Shown piece by piece: positions 8,916 to 17,487 of a stretch of 64,000 nucleotides of DNA; within the stretch, counting starts at the first letter, position 1; the number at the start of each line of letters is the position of its first letter. Made by a program: the position numbers and the translations under genes. This DNA is from Oscillibacter sp. 1-3 (GTDB lineage: Bacteria > Bacillota > Clostridia > Oscillospirales > Oscillospiraceae): contig NZ_KE159703.1 in the NCBI RefSeq assembly GCF_000403435.2, positions 186,001-250,000 on the forward strand, read 5' to 3'. The notes beneath the pieces were generated by a model that saw only the letters and a program-made list of their open reading frames with translations, did not search any database and had not been told where the DNA came from.

Positions 8916-8955
8916 CCCCCCTGACGCGGAGCCAAAACGCTTCGCGCCAGGGGGG
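8916..8955 (-). terminator. G/C-rich hairpin between convergent genes
   Basis: CCCCCCTG at 8916-8923 pairs with CAGGGGGG at 8948-8955, and an inner CGCG/CGCG stem extends it. Read on the minus strand it ends in TAAAAT, so it suits the acetyltransferase gene on the minus strand, and it may also stop plus-strand transcripts of the second complex. Confidence 0.55.
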
Positions 8956-8960
8956 TCCAT

Positions 8961-9365
8961 TCAGGTCCAGAGCTCTGTGATGAACATGGGGCTGTAACCG
9001 TCTGGTCTTTGAAAGCCGCAGGACTGATAGAATCCGATCTCCTTGTCATAGGCCACCAGTACAATGCGAAGAAAGTTCCGGTAACGATCCTTCATCAGCT
9101 CGACCAGATGCGTTCCAATCCCCGTGTGCTGGTACTCCGGCCGCACCAGCAGGTAGTGGATGTACGCGGTCATGACGCCGTCGTCCATGGCGCACACCAG
9201 GCCGGCCAGGGTATCCCCGTCCCAGGCGGTGTACACCGTTTCAAAATGCCTCATGGCCTTGCGCAGCTTGTCCGGATAGTGGCCGGAGGACCACTCCACT
9301 GAGAGAAACAGAGCCTCCAGATCGTCCCGGCTCAATTCACGGGTATCGCGGTATTTGATCTCCAT
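8961..9365 (-). CDS. GNAT-family N-acetyltransferase
   Basis: This 134-residue protein is of single-domain GNAT size. The acetyl-CoA loop is visible as RPEYQHTGIGTHLVELM (residues ~75-90), preceded by the beta-4 strand YIHYLLV and followed by FYQSCGF, the usual C-terminal strand-helix. It would transfer acetyl from acetyl-CoA to an amine; the substrate cannot be read. Its ATG at 9365 lies 25 bases downstream of the lysA stop in the same direction, so it may be the last gene of a lysA transcript. Confidence 0.85.
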   Translation of the reverse strand: MEIKYRDTRELSRDDLEALFLSVEWSSGHYPDKLRKAMRHFETVYTAWDGDTLAGLVCAMDDGVMTAYIHYLLVRPEYQHTGIGTHLVELMKDRYRNFLRIVLVAYDKEIGFYQSCGFQRPDGYSPMFITELWT

Positions 9366-9389
9366 ACCGGCCTCGTTCCGCCGCCCGGA

Positions 9390-10691
9390 TCAGAGGTCGT
9401 TGCGGCACAGGTCCTCCAGGGACTCCCGGCGGACGGCCGCATAGCTCTCCTTGCCGCCCCGGAGCATGACGATGGGGGGGCGGGGCAGGCGGTTGTAGTT
9501 GGAGGCCATGGAGTAGTGGTACGCGCCGGTGGTGCACACCGCCACGATGTCCCCCCGGCCAACGCTTCGAGGGAGCTTCACGTGCTCCTGGATGATGTCG
9601 CCGCTCTCGCAGCAGCGGCCCACCACGGAGCACTCGAAGTCCGCGGCCTCGTTCATCTTGTTAGCCAGCAGGCAGGTGTACGGTGAGCCGTACAGGGCGA
9701 AGCGGGGGTGGTCCGGCATGCCGCCGTCTACGGAGACGTAGTTTTTGTAGCCGGGGATGCGCTTGACGGTGCCGGCGGTATAGAGGGTCATGCCTGCGTC
9801 GGCCACAATGCTGCGGCCCGGCTCCATGTGGATCTCCGGCATCTCGATGCCGAGGCGTGCGCAGGTCTCCTGAATGGCCGCGGCCACCTCGCCCACCTTG
9901 GTGTCCACATCCAGGAAGGGATCGCTGTCCACGTACCGCACGCCGTAACCGCCGCCCAGGTCCAGCTGGCGGGCCATGTAGCCGTATTTTTTCTTCATCT
10001 CAGCCACGAACTCCAGCATGATGACGGCGGCCCGCTCAAATACGTCCTCGGCAAAGACCTGGGAGCCCACGTGGCAGTGGAAACCCGCCAGATCCACATG
10101 GGGCTGCTTCAGGGTGAAGGCGGTGATCTCCTCCGCCTGGCCGGTCTCGATGGCGCTGCCGAACTTGGAGTCCACCTTTCCCGTGGCAATGGCCTCGTAA
10201 GTGTGGGGGTCGATGCCGGGGGTGAGGCGCAGGAGGACCGGCTGTTTGATATTCCGCGCGCCGGCCTCGGCCTCGATGACCTTGATCTCCTCCACATTGT
10301 CGGCCACAAAGCAGCCGATGCCGTGGTCCAGCCCATAGCGGATGTCCTCGTCGGTCTTGTTGTTGCTGTGGAAGTAGGCCCGGCTCAGGTCGTAGCCCGC
10401 CTGGAGGGCGGTGTAGATCTCGCCGGAGGAGACCACGTCGATGCCCATGTTCTCCTCCCGCATGATCTCGTAAATGCGCTTGCAGGAAAGGGCCTTGCTG
10501 GCGTAGAGGGGGCGGGCCTTATCGCCAAAGTGCTTGCGGAAGGCGGCGGTGTAGACCCGGCACTTCTCCCGGACCCGGTCTTCGTCCATCAGATACAGGG
10601 GCGTGCCGTACTGCTTGGCCAGGTCCACCGTATCCTGCCCGGCGAAGAGGAGATGGCCATTTTCGGCCGTAGTGATGTTGTCGCAGATCAT
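9390..10691 (-). CDS. lysA: diaminopimelate decarboxylase
   Basis: LysA converts meso-diaminopimelate to L-lysine, the last step of lysine synthesis. The 433-residue protein has the alanine-racemase fold: PLP lysine in YASKA (~residue 54), HCHVGSQ, the glycine-rich LDLGGGYG, EPGRSIVADAG for phosphate binding, and CCESGDII with the active-site Cys. The start at 10691 follows GAGAAAGGAAGCATCCT; an upstream in-frame start at 10751 lacks a ribosome site and would add 20 unrelated residues. The gene lies 108 bases downstream of a DAACS symporter with only a weak hairpin between, so co-transcription from the sigma-54 promoter is possible. Confidence 0.96.
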   Translation of the reverse strand: MICDNITTAENGHLLFAGQDTVDLAKQYGTPLYLMDEDRVREKCRVYTAAFRKHFGDKARPLYASKALSCKRIYEIMREENMGIDVVSSGEIYTALQAGYDLSRAYFHSNNKTDEDIRYGLDHGIGCFVADNVEEIKVIEAEAGARNIKQPVLLRLTPGIDPHTYEAIATGKVDSKFGSAIETGQAEEITAFTLKQPHVDLAGFHCHVGSQVFAEDVFERAAVIMLEFVAEMKKKYGYMARQLDLGGGYGVRYVDSDPFLDVDTKVGEVAAAIQETCARLGIEMPEIHMEPGRSIVADAGMTLYTAGTVKRIPGYKNYVSVDGGMPDHPRFALYGSPYTCLLANKMNEAADFECSVVGRCCESGDIIQEHVKLPRSVGRGDIVAVCTTGAYHYSMASNYNRLPRPPIVMLRGGKESYAAVRRESLEDLCRNDL

Positions 10692-10732
10692 AGGATGCTT
10701 CCTTTCTCTTTTGTTGTGCCGGGGGATGGACG

Positions 10733-10762
10733 GGGGCCAAGGCTCAACCACACCCTGGCCCC
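10733..10762 (-). terminator. imperfect hairpin between symporter gene and lysA
   Basis: GGGGCCAAGG (10733-10742) can pair with CCTGGCCCC (10754-10762) with one bulge. No U-run follows on the minus strand, so it may only reduce read-through into lysA. Confidence 0.35.
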
Positions 10763-10799
10763 ACCCATGCCCGCAAGGGGAGAAAAGGGGCGCTTTGAA

Positions 10800-12050
10800 T
10801 CAGCCGGCGGACTTTTTGGCAATAGCTTTGTCCAGCCAGTCCTTGCCGTCGGCGAAGCGGGAGACAATGTAGCAGACCACATAGTCACCGGCGGAGTTAA
10901 TCATAGTGGCGGGGGGATCTACCAGGTTGCCGATGGCCACCAGAATTGGGAAGGCGATTTCAATATTCTGGGGGAAGAAGATGGAGCAGATGATATACTC
11001 ACCGATGTAGCCGCCGCCGGGGACGCCGCTCATGCCCACGGAGCTGAGCACAGCCACCAGGACCACGGGGACCAGCATGCCCCAGCTGAAGTCCTGGCCC
11101 AGGGCGCCCAGGACGAAGGCGATCTTCAAAACGCAGGAGAAGCAGGAGCCGTCCATGTGCATGGTGGCGCCCAGGGGGCAGACCATCTCGGCCACGTCCT
11201 TGGAGATGCCGGTGTCCTCCGCCTCGGTGAGGTTGGTGGGAATGGTGGCCACGGAGGAGCAGGTGCCCAGAGACACCACGGCGGGCTTAGCAATATGACT
11301 GAACATGGTCTTGATGCCGTGCTTGCCGCCGCCGAACCAGGCGAAGAGGGGGAAGGCGGTGAAGATGTAGATAAAGCACAGGGGATAGTACACCACCATG
11401 GCCCGTCCGTAGGACTCGGTGATGGCGGAGCCGTAGGTGGCCATCAGGTCGGCGAAGATGGCGAAGAAGGCGATGGGGGCGTAGTAGGTGATGATCTGCA
11501 CGAACTTCATCATGACGTCGGTGAGGCCGCTGAGCCACTTGCCGACGATGCTGTCTGCGCCGCCGGAGAGGTTGGTGGCGAAGCCGAACAGCACGGAGAA
11601 CACGATCAGGGGCAGCATGGCGCGGCGGCTCAGCAGACCCACAAAATCGCTGGCGGTGAAGAAGTTGACGATCATGTCGGAGATGGAGGCGTACTCGCCC
11701 AGCTCCTCAGTGGGCAGCTCCGTCCAGGGGGCGAGCACCGGGGGGAAGATCTTCATCAGGGCGAACATAATCACGGCGGCAATGGCGCCGGTGATGACGA
11801 AGGTGGCCACGGTGGTGCCCATGATCTTACCGGCCCGTTTGCGGCTGCGCATGTTGGCCACAGACCCGGCGATGGAGGCGAAGACCAGGGGGACCACCAC
11901 GCAGAACATCATGTTGATGAATACAGTGCCCAGGAAGCTGATCTTGTTGCCGAACTCAGGGGCGAACCAGCCCACGACGCAGCCCAGCACCATGGCGCCC
12001 AGCATGATTGCCAGGAACCGGTAGTTTTTCGCAACAGCTTTTTTGTCCAT
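10800..12050 (-). CDS. DAACS-family dicarboxylate/amino acid:cation symporter
   Basis: This 416-residue membrane protein couples uptake of an acidic or small amino acid or a dicarboxylate to Na+ or H+. Family marks are a serine-rich turn (LGTCSSVATIPTNL), CPLGATMHMDG, and SGVPGGGYIGEY; about eight hydrophobic helices plus two re-entrant loops are expected. The ATG at 12050 follows GAGAGGAGTCATT. The gene is preceded by a -24/-12 promoter and three activator-type palindromes and lies next to a sigma-54 activator gene, so inducible expression is likely. The substrate (glutamate, serine/threonine, C4-dicarboxylate or cystine) cannot be decided from sequence alone. Confidence 0.9.
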   Translation of the reverse strand: MDKKAVAKNYRFLAIMLGAMVLGCVVGWFAPEFGNKISFLGTVFINMMFCVVVPLVFASIAGSVANMRSRKRAGKIMGTTVATFVITGAIAAVIMFALMKIFPPVLAPWTELPTEELGEYASISDMIVNFFTASDFVGLLSRRAMLPLIVFSVLFGFATNLSGGADSIVGKWLSGLTDVMMKFVQIITYYAPIAFFAIFADLMATYGSAITESYGRAMVVYYPLCFIYIFTAFPLFAWFGGGKHGIKTMFSHIAKPAVVSLGTCSSVATIPTNLTEAEDTGISKDVAEMVCPLGATMHMDGSCFSCVLKIAFVLGALGQDFSWGMLVPVVLVAVLSSVGMSGVPGGGYIGEYIICSIFFPQNIEIAFPILVAIGNLVDPPATMINSAGDYVVCYIVSRFADGKDWLDKAIAKKSAG

Positions 12051-12167
12051 AATGACTCCTCTCAATTTCTCTCATTTGCGAACAGATTTGGTTGATTTTT
12101 CTGCGGCATCCGCCCGGCTGCTGCCGGGGAAGACCTCCCTTGCGGTTTGGATTCTGGTGTCAATATA

Positions 12168-12183
12168 AGCAAAAAGAATGCCA
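12168..12183 (-). promoter_or_regulatory. sigma-54 (-24/-12) promoter of the symporter gene
   Basis: The minus strand reads TGGCATTCTTTTTGCT, which keeps the invariant GG and GC with exactly 10 bases between them and the flanking T/A bases of the consensus. Transcription should start near 12157, giving a ~107-base leader before the ATG at 12050. The adjacent gene encodes an activator with a GAFTGA loop, the partner such promoters need. Confidence 0.8.
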
Positions 12184-12287
12184 AAACCGCGAAGGAAGAT
12201 GAAAGCTGTCGAATAAAACAAAACCGGTGTCTGGAATTTTACAGATAAAACAGAGTTTTTCCGATTTTAAGCAAAATATAAACAGGA

Positions 12288-12349
12288 AGTTCTGAAATCA
12301 GAGCGAAAAGAGTTCTGATTTCAGAACTGCATTTCCTGAAATCAGAACT
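12288..12349 (-). promoter_or_regulatory. three phased palindromes, probable activator binding sites
   Basis: Three copies of an 18-bp palindrome of the type AGTTCTGA-AA-TCAGAACT lie at 12288-12305, 12311-12328 (perfect arms) and 12332-12349. Their centres are 23 and 21 bp apart, about two helical turns. They sit roughly 140-185 bp upstream of the predicted start of the sigma-54 promoter, the usual place for enhancer sites. The likely ligand is the Fis-type helix-turn-helix of the activator encoded just upstream. Confidence 0.75.
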
Positions 12350-12372
12350 CCTTACAAAAAACGGAAATCCGT

Positions 12373-14187
12373 CTACTCGATTTGATACTCTTTCAGCTTG
12401 CCGTAAAACACGGTCTTGGACAGCCCCAGCTCCTCCATGGCCCGGGCGCGGCTGCCGCCGCACTGAGCCAGAGTCTGGCGGATGATCTTCTCCTCCTCCT
12501 GCCGCAGACGCTGGCGCAGGGTCATACGAACGGGGGTCTGCTCCAGGCGGATGTGCTCGGCATAGATGATGTCGGACTCGGAGAGGGCCGCGGCGCTCTC
12601 CAGCACATTTTCCAGCTCCCGGATATTTCCCGGCCAGTCATAGGCCAGCAGCTTGTTCACCGCCTCCCCGGAGAGGACCTTTTTGGGCATGTCGTATTTT
12701 TGGAGGATCTTTTCCATCAGGTGGTCGATGAGGAAGTAGACGTCCTCCTGGCAGTTTCGCAGAGAGGGCAGCTCCAGAGAGAAGGCGCTGAGGCGGTAGT
12801 ACAAGTCCTGCCGGAACTGCCCGGCGGCCACCTTGTCCCGCAGATTGCAGTTGGTGGCGGCCAGGATGCGCACATTGACGGGGATCAGCCGGGTGGAGCC
12901 CACCCGGCAGACGACCTTGTCCTGGATGGCCCGCAGGAGCTTTGCCTGGATGTCCAGGGGGATCTCGCCGATCTCATCCAGGAAGATGGTGCCGCCGTCC
13001 GCCTCCTCGAAAAAGCCGGCCCGGCCCTTGGGGTCCGCCCCAGTGAAGGCGCCGCCGGCGTAGCCAAACATCTCGCTTTCAAAGAGGGAGGGGGCGATGG
13101 TGGAGCAGTCCACGGTGACGAAGGCACCCTTCCGGGGCTGGGCCCGGGAGAAGGCCCGGGCCATGTAGCTCTTGCCGGTGCCGCTCTCCCCGGTGATGAG
13201 CACGTTGCAGTCCAGCTGGGAGAGCTTGTAGGCCCGGTGGCGCACCTCCGCCGTGGCGGCCCCGCCGCCGAAGAGGGCGGCAAAGGCGGCTTCCTCCGGC
13301 CGGGAGGCCTGCTCCCGCTCCCGGTACCGCCGCTCGGCGGATTTGATGGCGTTGTTCCGCTCCTGGATGGTGACCCGGATGTCCTCGATGTTCCGGAACT
13401 TCACGATGACGCCGCTGAGGGTCCCGCCGCTGTCCGTGACGGGCAGGATGGAGGCCACCAGCTCGTAGCCGTTGATCTCGTAGGGCATGTCCCGGAACTC
13501 CGGGGCCTGGCCGGTCATCACCTGCTCCAGGTGCCGCTCGAACAGCGTCCCCTCGAAGAACTCCCGGAAGTAGTACCCCGTCACCTTGATCTCGGAGCCG
13601 GGGCTCTTGCCGGTGAAGGGCGCGCCCCGCAGCAGGCTGCCGATGCCCTCCTTCCGGGCGGAGTAGCCCTTCTCCTCCCAGAATTTCACCTGGCCGGTGT
13701 TCCCGTCCAGCACCACCAGCTGGCCGATGCACCAGAAGTAATCAATGGTATATGTAACCTCTCCCACAGTCACCGCGGCCTCCCTGCCGTCGATGAAAAT
13801 CCGGATGGAAATGCCCTCCCAGGCGGTGGACAGCTCCAGCGTCTCGGCGTCCCCGCCGGGCAGGAATTTGTAGACCGGCTTGCTGTCCGGTGTGTCGTAG
13901 CGGCCTACCGCCGCCAGCCGGTCCCCGGCCCGGAGCTTCCGGTCGCGGATGTTCAGCCGCTCCAGGTCGGCGGGGGAGAGGTTTCCGTCGTCGGCGCCAA
14001 TGGAGGTGTCGGCGATAATGACCAGATCCCCGCGCTCCAGCCGCCCGGGGCCATGGGAGTGCCGGCTGTGGTTGAACAGGCCGAAGTAGTCCTTGGTCTG
14101 TTGGTTGATGTGGGTGATGGTGCCCTCCCGGTCCAGGGTGAACATGGCCTGGGAGGAGGCCTCCATCACGCTTTGCAGCATATCCAT
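12373..14187 (-). CDS. sigma-54-dependent transcriptional activator with PAS domain
   Basis: This 604-residue enhancer-binding protein has a sensory N-terminal half (residues ~1-300) with two PAS-like segments (FTLDREGTITHIN near 15; EINGYELVASILPV near 240). An AAA+ domain follows: Walker A GESGTGKS, the sigma-54 contact loop GGAFTGA, Walker B GTIFLDEIGEIP and arginine finger RQDLYYRLS. A C-terminal Fis-type helix-turn-helix spans the last 40 residues. It hydrolyses ATP to open promoters bound by sigma-54. The start at 14187 follows AAAGGAACGCGGGAT; an earlier ATG at 14226 has no ribosome site. It most likely drives the symporter gene just downstream. The signal sensed is unknown. Confidence 0.93.
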   Translation of the reverse strand: MDMLQSVMEASSQAMFTLDREGTITHINQQTKDYFGLFNHSRHSHGPGRLERGDLVIIADTSIGADDGNLSPADLERLNIRDRKLRAGDRLAAVGRYDTPDSKPVYKFLPGGDAETLELSTAWEGISIRIFIDGREAAVTVGEVTYTIDYFWCIGQLVVLDGNTGQVKFWEEKGYSARKEGIGSLLRGAPFTGKSPGSEIKVTGYYFREFFEGTLFERHLEQVMTGQAPEFRDMPYEINGYELVASILPVTDSGGTLSGVIVKFRNIEDIRVTIQERNNAIKSAERRYREREQASRPEEAAFAALFGGGAATAEVRHRAYKLSQLDCNVLITGESGTGKSYMARAFSRAQPRKGAFVTVDCSTIAPSLFESEMFGYAGGAFTGADPKGRAGFFEEADGGTIFLDEIGEIPLDIQAKLLRAIQDKVVCRVGSTRLIPVNVRILAATNCNLRDKVAAGQFRQDLYYRLSAFSLELPSLRNCQEDVYFLIDHLMEKILQKYDMPKKVLSGEAVNKLLAYDWPGNIRELENVLESAAALSESDIIYAEHIRLEQTPVRMTLRQRLRQEEEKIIRQTLAQCGGSRARAMEELGLSKTVFYGKLKEYQIE

Positions 14188-14247
14188 ATCCCGCGTTCCT
14201 TTCCGCCGCTCCAACTTGTCCTGCAATCCCCGGTTTCGCTTCTTTTT

Positions 14248-14269
14248 CTCATTATTTTCGGGAACTGCT
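14248..14269. repeat. 22-bp dispersed repeat, copy 1
   Basis: This 22-bp sequence, with core ATTATTTTCGGGAACTGCT, occurs again without mismatch at 21511-21532, 7.3 kb away. Here it lies about 60 bases upstream of the sigma-54 activator start. Its role is unknown. Confidence 0.7.
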
Positions 14270-14328
14270 CTAGGCCATGCACCCTATGGGGCTTGTCCGG
14301 CGCCCGGAGTTTTGATGATTGCCAAAGC

Positions 14329-16572
14329 TTATGCTTCCCGTCCGGCCCTGTCAGAACCGGCGGCCGCTTCCCCGCTGTGGGCCAGCCGCCACCGCAGGCC
14401 GGAGTACCGCCGCTGCTGGCGGTCGTTGGCAGCCATGGAGCGGAGGACGGCGTCGTCCCCCACCACCACCAGCAGCTCCCGGGCCCGGGTCAGGGCGGTG
14501 TACAGCACCCCCCGCACCATCAGGGACTGAGCCGAGGGCATGGCCGCCAGCACCGCGCAGCGGTACTCGCTGCCCTGGGCCTTGTGGACCGTCACGGCGT
14601 AGGCCAGCTCTAGCTCGCTGAGCTGCTCTGTGCCGTAGACCGCCCGCCGCCCGTCGTCAAAGGCCAGCTCCAGCAGCTCCCCGGAGGGGTCGATCTTCTC
14701 GATCCGCCCCATGTCGCCGTTGAAGATGCCGCTGCCCACGGAGCCGTCCTCTTTTTCCCAAATCACGTCGTAGTCGTTCCGGGTCTGCATGACCCGGTCC
14801 CCCTCCCGGAACAGCCGCTCCCCCCAGAGGAGTTCCCGCTTGTCCGGCGATTTGGGATTCAGCGCCTCCTGGAGGCAGCCGTTGAGGCGGATGGTGCCGC
14901 TGGGTCCCTTGCGCATGGGGGAGAGGACCTGGATCTGGTCCGCCGGAATGCCCATGCCTCCCGGCAGGCGGGTTTTGCACAGCTCCACCACTGTGGAGAC
15001 CGCCCGCTCCGCCTCCCGGCGGCAGAGGAAGAAAAAGTCCCCCTGGTTGTTGGCGAGCGCCGGCGGCTGGCCCAGGTTCACGGCGTGGGCGTTGCGGATG
15101 ATGGCGGACTGCTCCGCCTGGCGGAATACCTCCCGCAAAAACACCGTCTCCACCCGGCCGCTGCGGATCAGGTCGGAGAACACGTTCCCCGCCCCCACGG
15201 AGGGCAGCTGGTCCGCGTCCCCCACCAGCACCAGCCGGGTGCCGGGCCGCAGGGCCCGCAGCAGGGCGGAGAACAGCGGCAGGTCCACCATGCTCATCTC
15301 GTCCACGATCACCGCGTCCGCCTCCAGGGGCTCTTTCTCCGTCTTGGAGAACACCGGTTCCCGGGTGTTTTCGTCCCACTTTACCCCCAGCAGGCGGTGG
15401 ATGGTCTGTGCCTCCATATCGGAGAGCTCGCTCATGCGCTTGGCCGCCCGGCCTGTGGGGGCCGCCAGCACCATGTCCAGCCCCATCCGCCGGAACAGGG
15501 CCACGACGCCCCGCACGGTGGTGGTCTTGCCGGTGCCGGGGCCTCCGGTGAGGATCAGCACTCCCTCCCGGGCCGCCAGCTCCACCGCCTGCCGCTGCTG
15601 GGGGGCGTAGGCGACCCCCTGCTCCTCCTCGATCTCCCGGACCGTCTGCTCCGCGGCACGGCTCTCGTCGGCCTCCGCCGCCAGCAGGACGTTCAGCCGC
15701 GTACAGGCAGAAAGCTCCGCCTCCCACAGCCGCCGGAGGTAGCAGGCGTCCACCTTGGCCACATGCTCCTGCACCACCGCTCCCCGCTGGATCAGCGCGT
15801 CCAGGGCCGTCTCCACCGGCTCGGCGGCGCAGTCCAGCAGGCGGCAGGTGGCGTCCAGCAGCTTGTTTCTGGGCAGGAAGACATGGCCGTTGTTCTCGTT
15901 GTGGCTCAGCTCATAGATCACCGCCGCCTCCACCCGGCAGCCGCTGTCGGCGGAGAGGCCCAGACTCATGGCGATCTCGTCGGCGGCGGAGAAGGCCACG
16001 CCGCACCCGTCGTCCGCCAGCAGGTAGGGATTCTCCCGCACCATCTCCAGGGCGGCTGCGCCGTACAGCCGCCGCAGCCGCATGGCCAGCACCGGCGGCA
16101 GCTGGTACTGGGCCAGAAAGGCCATCAGCCGCCGCAGGCCCATGTGCTGTTGGAAGCCCTGGGCGATCTCCTGGGCCTTCTTGGCGGTGATGCCCTTGAT
16201 GGTGTTCAGCCGCTCCGGCTCCCGCTCCAGGATGTCCAGGGTCTCCGCTCCGAACCGGTCCACAATGCGCCGTGCGGTGGCAGGGCCTACACCTTTACAG
16301 ATACCGGAGGAGAGGTAGCTGAAAATCTCCTCCTCGTCCTCCGGCAGGGACCGCTCCAGCTCCGTGGCCCGCAGCTGTTCCCCGTGCTGGGGGTGGGTCT
16401 CCCATGCGCCGGAAGCCGTCAGATGCTCCCCCGGAGCCACGCAGGGGATGCACCCCACCACGGTGACCACCTCTCCCTCCAGCGTCAGGAGGCGGAGGAC
16501 AGTATAGCCGTTTTCCGGATTTTGAAAGATGACGCTATGTACAGTCCCCTCGCAGCAGGTCAGTTCTTCCAT
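14329..16572 (-). CDS. recD2: ATP-dependent RecD2-type DNA helicase
   Basis: This 747-residue superfamily-1 helicase unwinds DNA 5' to 3' and works in repair without RecBC. The long N-terminal region of helix-hairpin-helix type (GICKGVGPATARRIVDRFG, NTIKGITAKKAQEIAQ) is typical of RecD2. Helicase motifs are I (GGPGTGKTTTVRG), II (VDEMSMVDLPL), and V/VI near AYAVTVHKAQGSEY. Length fits the family (720-780). The gene follows a small membrane-anchored protein by 18 bases on the same strand and probably ends the ybeY-recD2 transcript. Confidence 0.95.
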   Translation of the reverse strand: MEELTCCEGTVHSVIFQNPENGYTVLRLLTLEGEVVTVVGCIPCVAPGEHLTASGAWETHPQHGEQLRATELERSLPEDEEEIFSYLSSGICKGVGPATARRIVDRFGAETLDILEREPERLNTIKGITAKKAQEIAQGFQQHMGLRRLMAFLAQYQLPPVLAMRLRRLYGAAALEMVRENPYLLADDGCGVAFSAADEIAMSLGLSADSGCRVEAAVIYELSHNENNGHVFLPRNKLLDATCRLLDCAAEPVETALDALIQRGAVVQEHVAKVDACYLRRLWEAELSACTRLNVLLAAEADESRAAEQTVREIEEEQGVAYAPQQRQAVELAAREGVLILTGGPGTGKTTTVRGVVALFRRMGLDMVLAAPTGRAAKRMSELSDMEAQTIHRLLGVKWDENTREPVFSKTEKEPLEADAVIVDEMSMVDLPLFSALLRALRPGTRLVLVGDADQLPSVGAGNVFSDLIRSGRVETVFLREVFRQAEQSAIIRNAHAVNLGQPPALANNQGDFFFLCRREAERAVSTVVELCKTRLPGGMGIPADQIQVLSPMRKGPSGTIRLNGCLQEALNPKSPDKRELLWGERLFREGDRVMQTRNDYDVIWEKEDGSVGSGIFNGDMGRIEKIDPSGELLELAFDDGRRAVYGTEQLSELELAYAVTVHKAQGSEYRCAVLAAMPSAQSLMVRGVLYTALTRARELLVVVGDDAVLRSMAANDRQQRRYSGLRWRLAHSGEAAAGSDRAGREA

Positions 16573-16590
16573 GCTTTTGTACCCTCTATC

Positions 16591-16914
16591 TCACTTCATT
16601 TGAAAATCCCCGCCGTCCGCCACTACGGCGTTTTTCCCGCGGCCCGCCAGGTATTGGGCCAGCTGGCGGGCGTCCGGCGTGAGGCCGCAGTCCGCCAGAA
16701 CGATCTTGGCCCCGGGCAGCTGGCCCTGGACCCGGCGGAGCTCCCGCACGTCGGACTCCATGGCCAATGCCTCGCCCCGCAGGGGGAGGACCAGCAGAAG
16801 GCCCGGGATGGCGGGCCGGCCCGCGTGGAACAGGGCGCCGGCCGCCAGCCAGACCACGGTGGTCAGGCCCACGGCGGCGAGGAATGCGATACAGCCGTCT
16901 TGAAGCAGCATCAT
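16591..16914 (-). CDS. small conserved-looking membrane-anchored protein of unknown function
   Basis: I do not recognise this 107-residue protein. An N-terminal hydrophobic segment (about residues 8-47) forms one or two membrane helices. A soluble tail follows, with a Rossmann-like pattern (AKIVLADCGLTPDARQLAQYL). AGGTGATTTACC precedes an ATG-ATG start. It lies between ybeY (68 bases upstream) and recD2 (18 bases downstream) in the same direction, so it is probably a real operon member. GC content and codon use look like its neighbours. Confidence 0.6.
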   Translation of the reverse strand: MMLLQDGCIAFLAAVGLTTVVWLAAGALFHAGRPAIPGLLLVLPLRGEALAMESDVRELRRVQGQLPGAKIVLADCGLTPDARQLAQYLAGRGKNAVVADGGDFQMK

Positions 16915-16981
16915 GGTAAATCACCTCATGACAGCGTATGCAGCGGGGCCTGGGTTTGCCCCTGGCCCCGCGGGGGAGCAC

Positions 16982-17473
16982 TTACCGTCCAATCCCTAAT
17001 TCGGAGAGGATCGCCTCTTCCCGCTTCCGCATCTGCGCCTTCATGGCCCCCTCATCCAAATGGTCGTACCCCAGCAGATGGAGCACGGAGTGCACCACCA
17101 GATACGCCAGCTCCCGGCGGGCGGAGTGACCATACTCCTTGGCCTGGGCGGCGACGTGCTCCATGGAGATCACCATGTCTCCCAGAGGCACCAGCCCCGT
17201 GCCGGGGTCGGCGTCCTCCGCCTTCGGCAGTACCCCGGGGGAGAGGTCAAAGGCGGGAAAGCTCAGTACGTCCGTGGAGCTGTCCACCTGCCGCGTCTCC
17301 CGGTTCAGGCGGCGGATCTCGGCGTCGTCTGTGACAAGCACATCCACTTCACAGGGAGAGTCCACTCCCTCCGCCGCCAGGGCCGTGCGGATGACCCGGC
17401 GAATCAGGGCCTTCTGGCCGTCGTTCACGCCGGGGACGCTGGCCGTGACGGGAATATAGTGCCGCTTTGCCAT
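16982..17473 (-). CDS. ybeY: endoribonuclease YbeY, rRNA maturation factor
   Basis: This 163-residue metalloprotein takes part in 16S rRNA 3' processing and ribosome quality control. The zinc motif H-x3-H-x5-H is present as HSVLHLLGYDH near residue 130, preceded by RELAYLVV. The central segment TDVLSFPAFD is also diagnostic. The ATG at 17473 follows AGGAGAGAAAACC; an upstream in-frame GTG or TTG adds six residues without benefit. It lies downstream of phoH as in most Firmicutes, here with one small unknown gene between and without the usual yqfF/pgpH neighbour. Confidence 0.95.
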   Translation of the reverse strand: MAKRHYIPVTASVPGVNDGQKALIRRVIRTALAAEGVDSPCEVDVLVTDDAEIRRLNRETRQVDSSTDVLSFPAFDLSPGVLPKAEDADPGTGLVPLGDMVISMEHVAAQAKEYGHSARRELAYLVVHSVLHLLGYDHLDEGAMKAQMRKREEAILSELGIGR

Positions 17474-17487
17474 GGTTTTCTCTCCTC

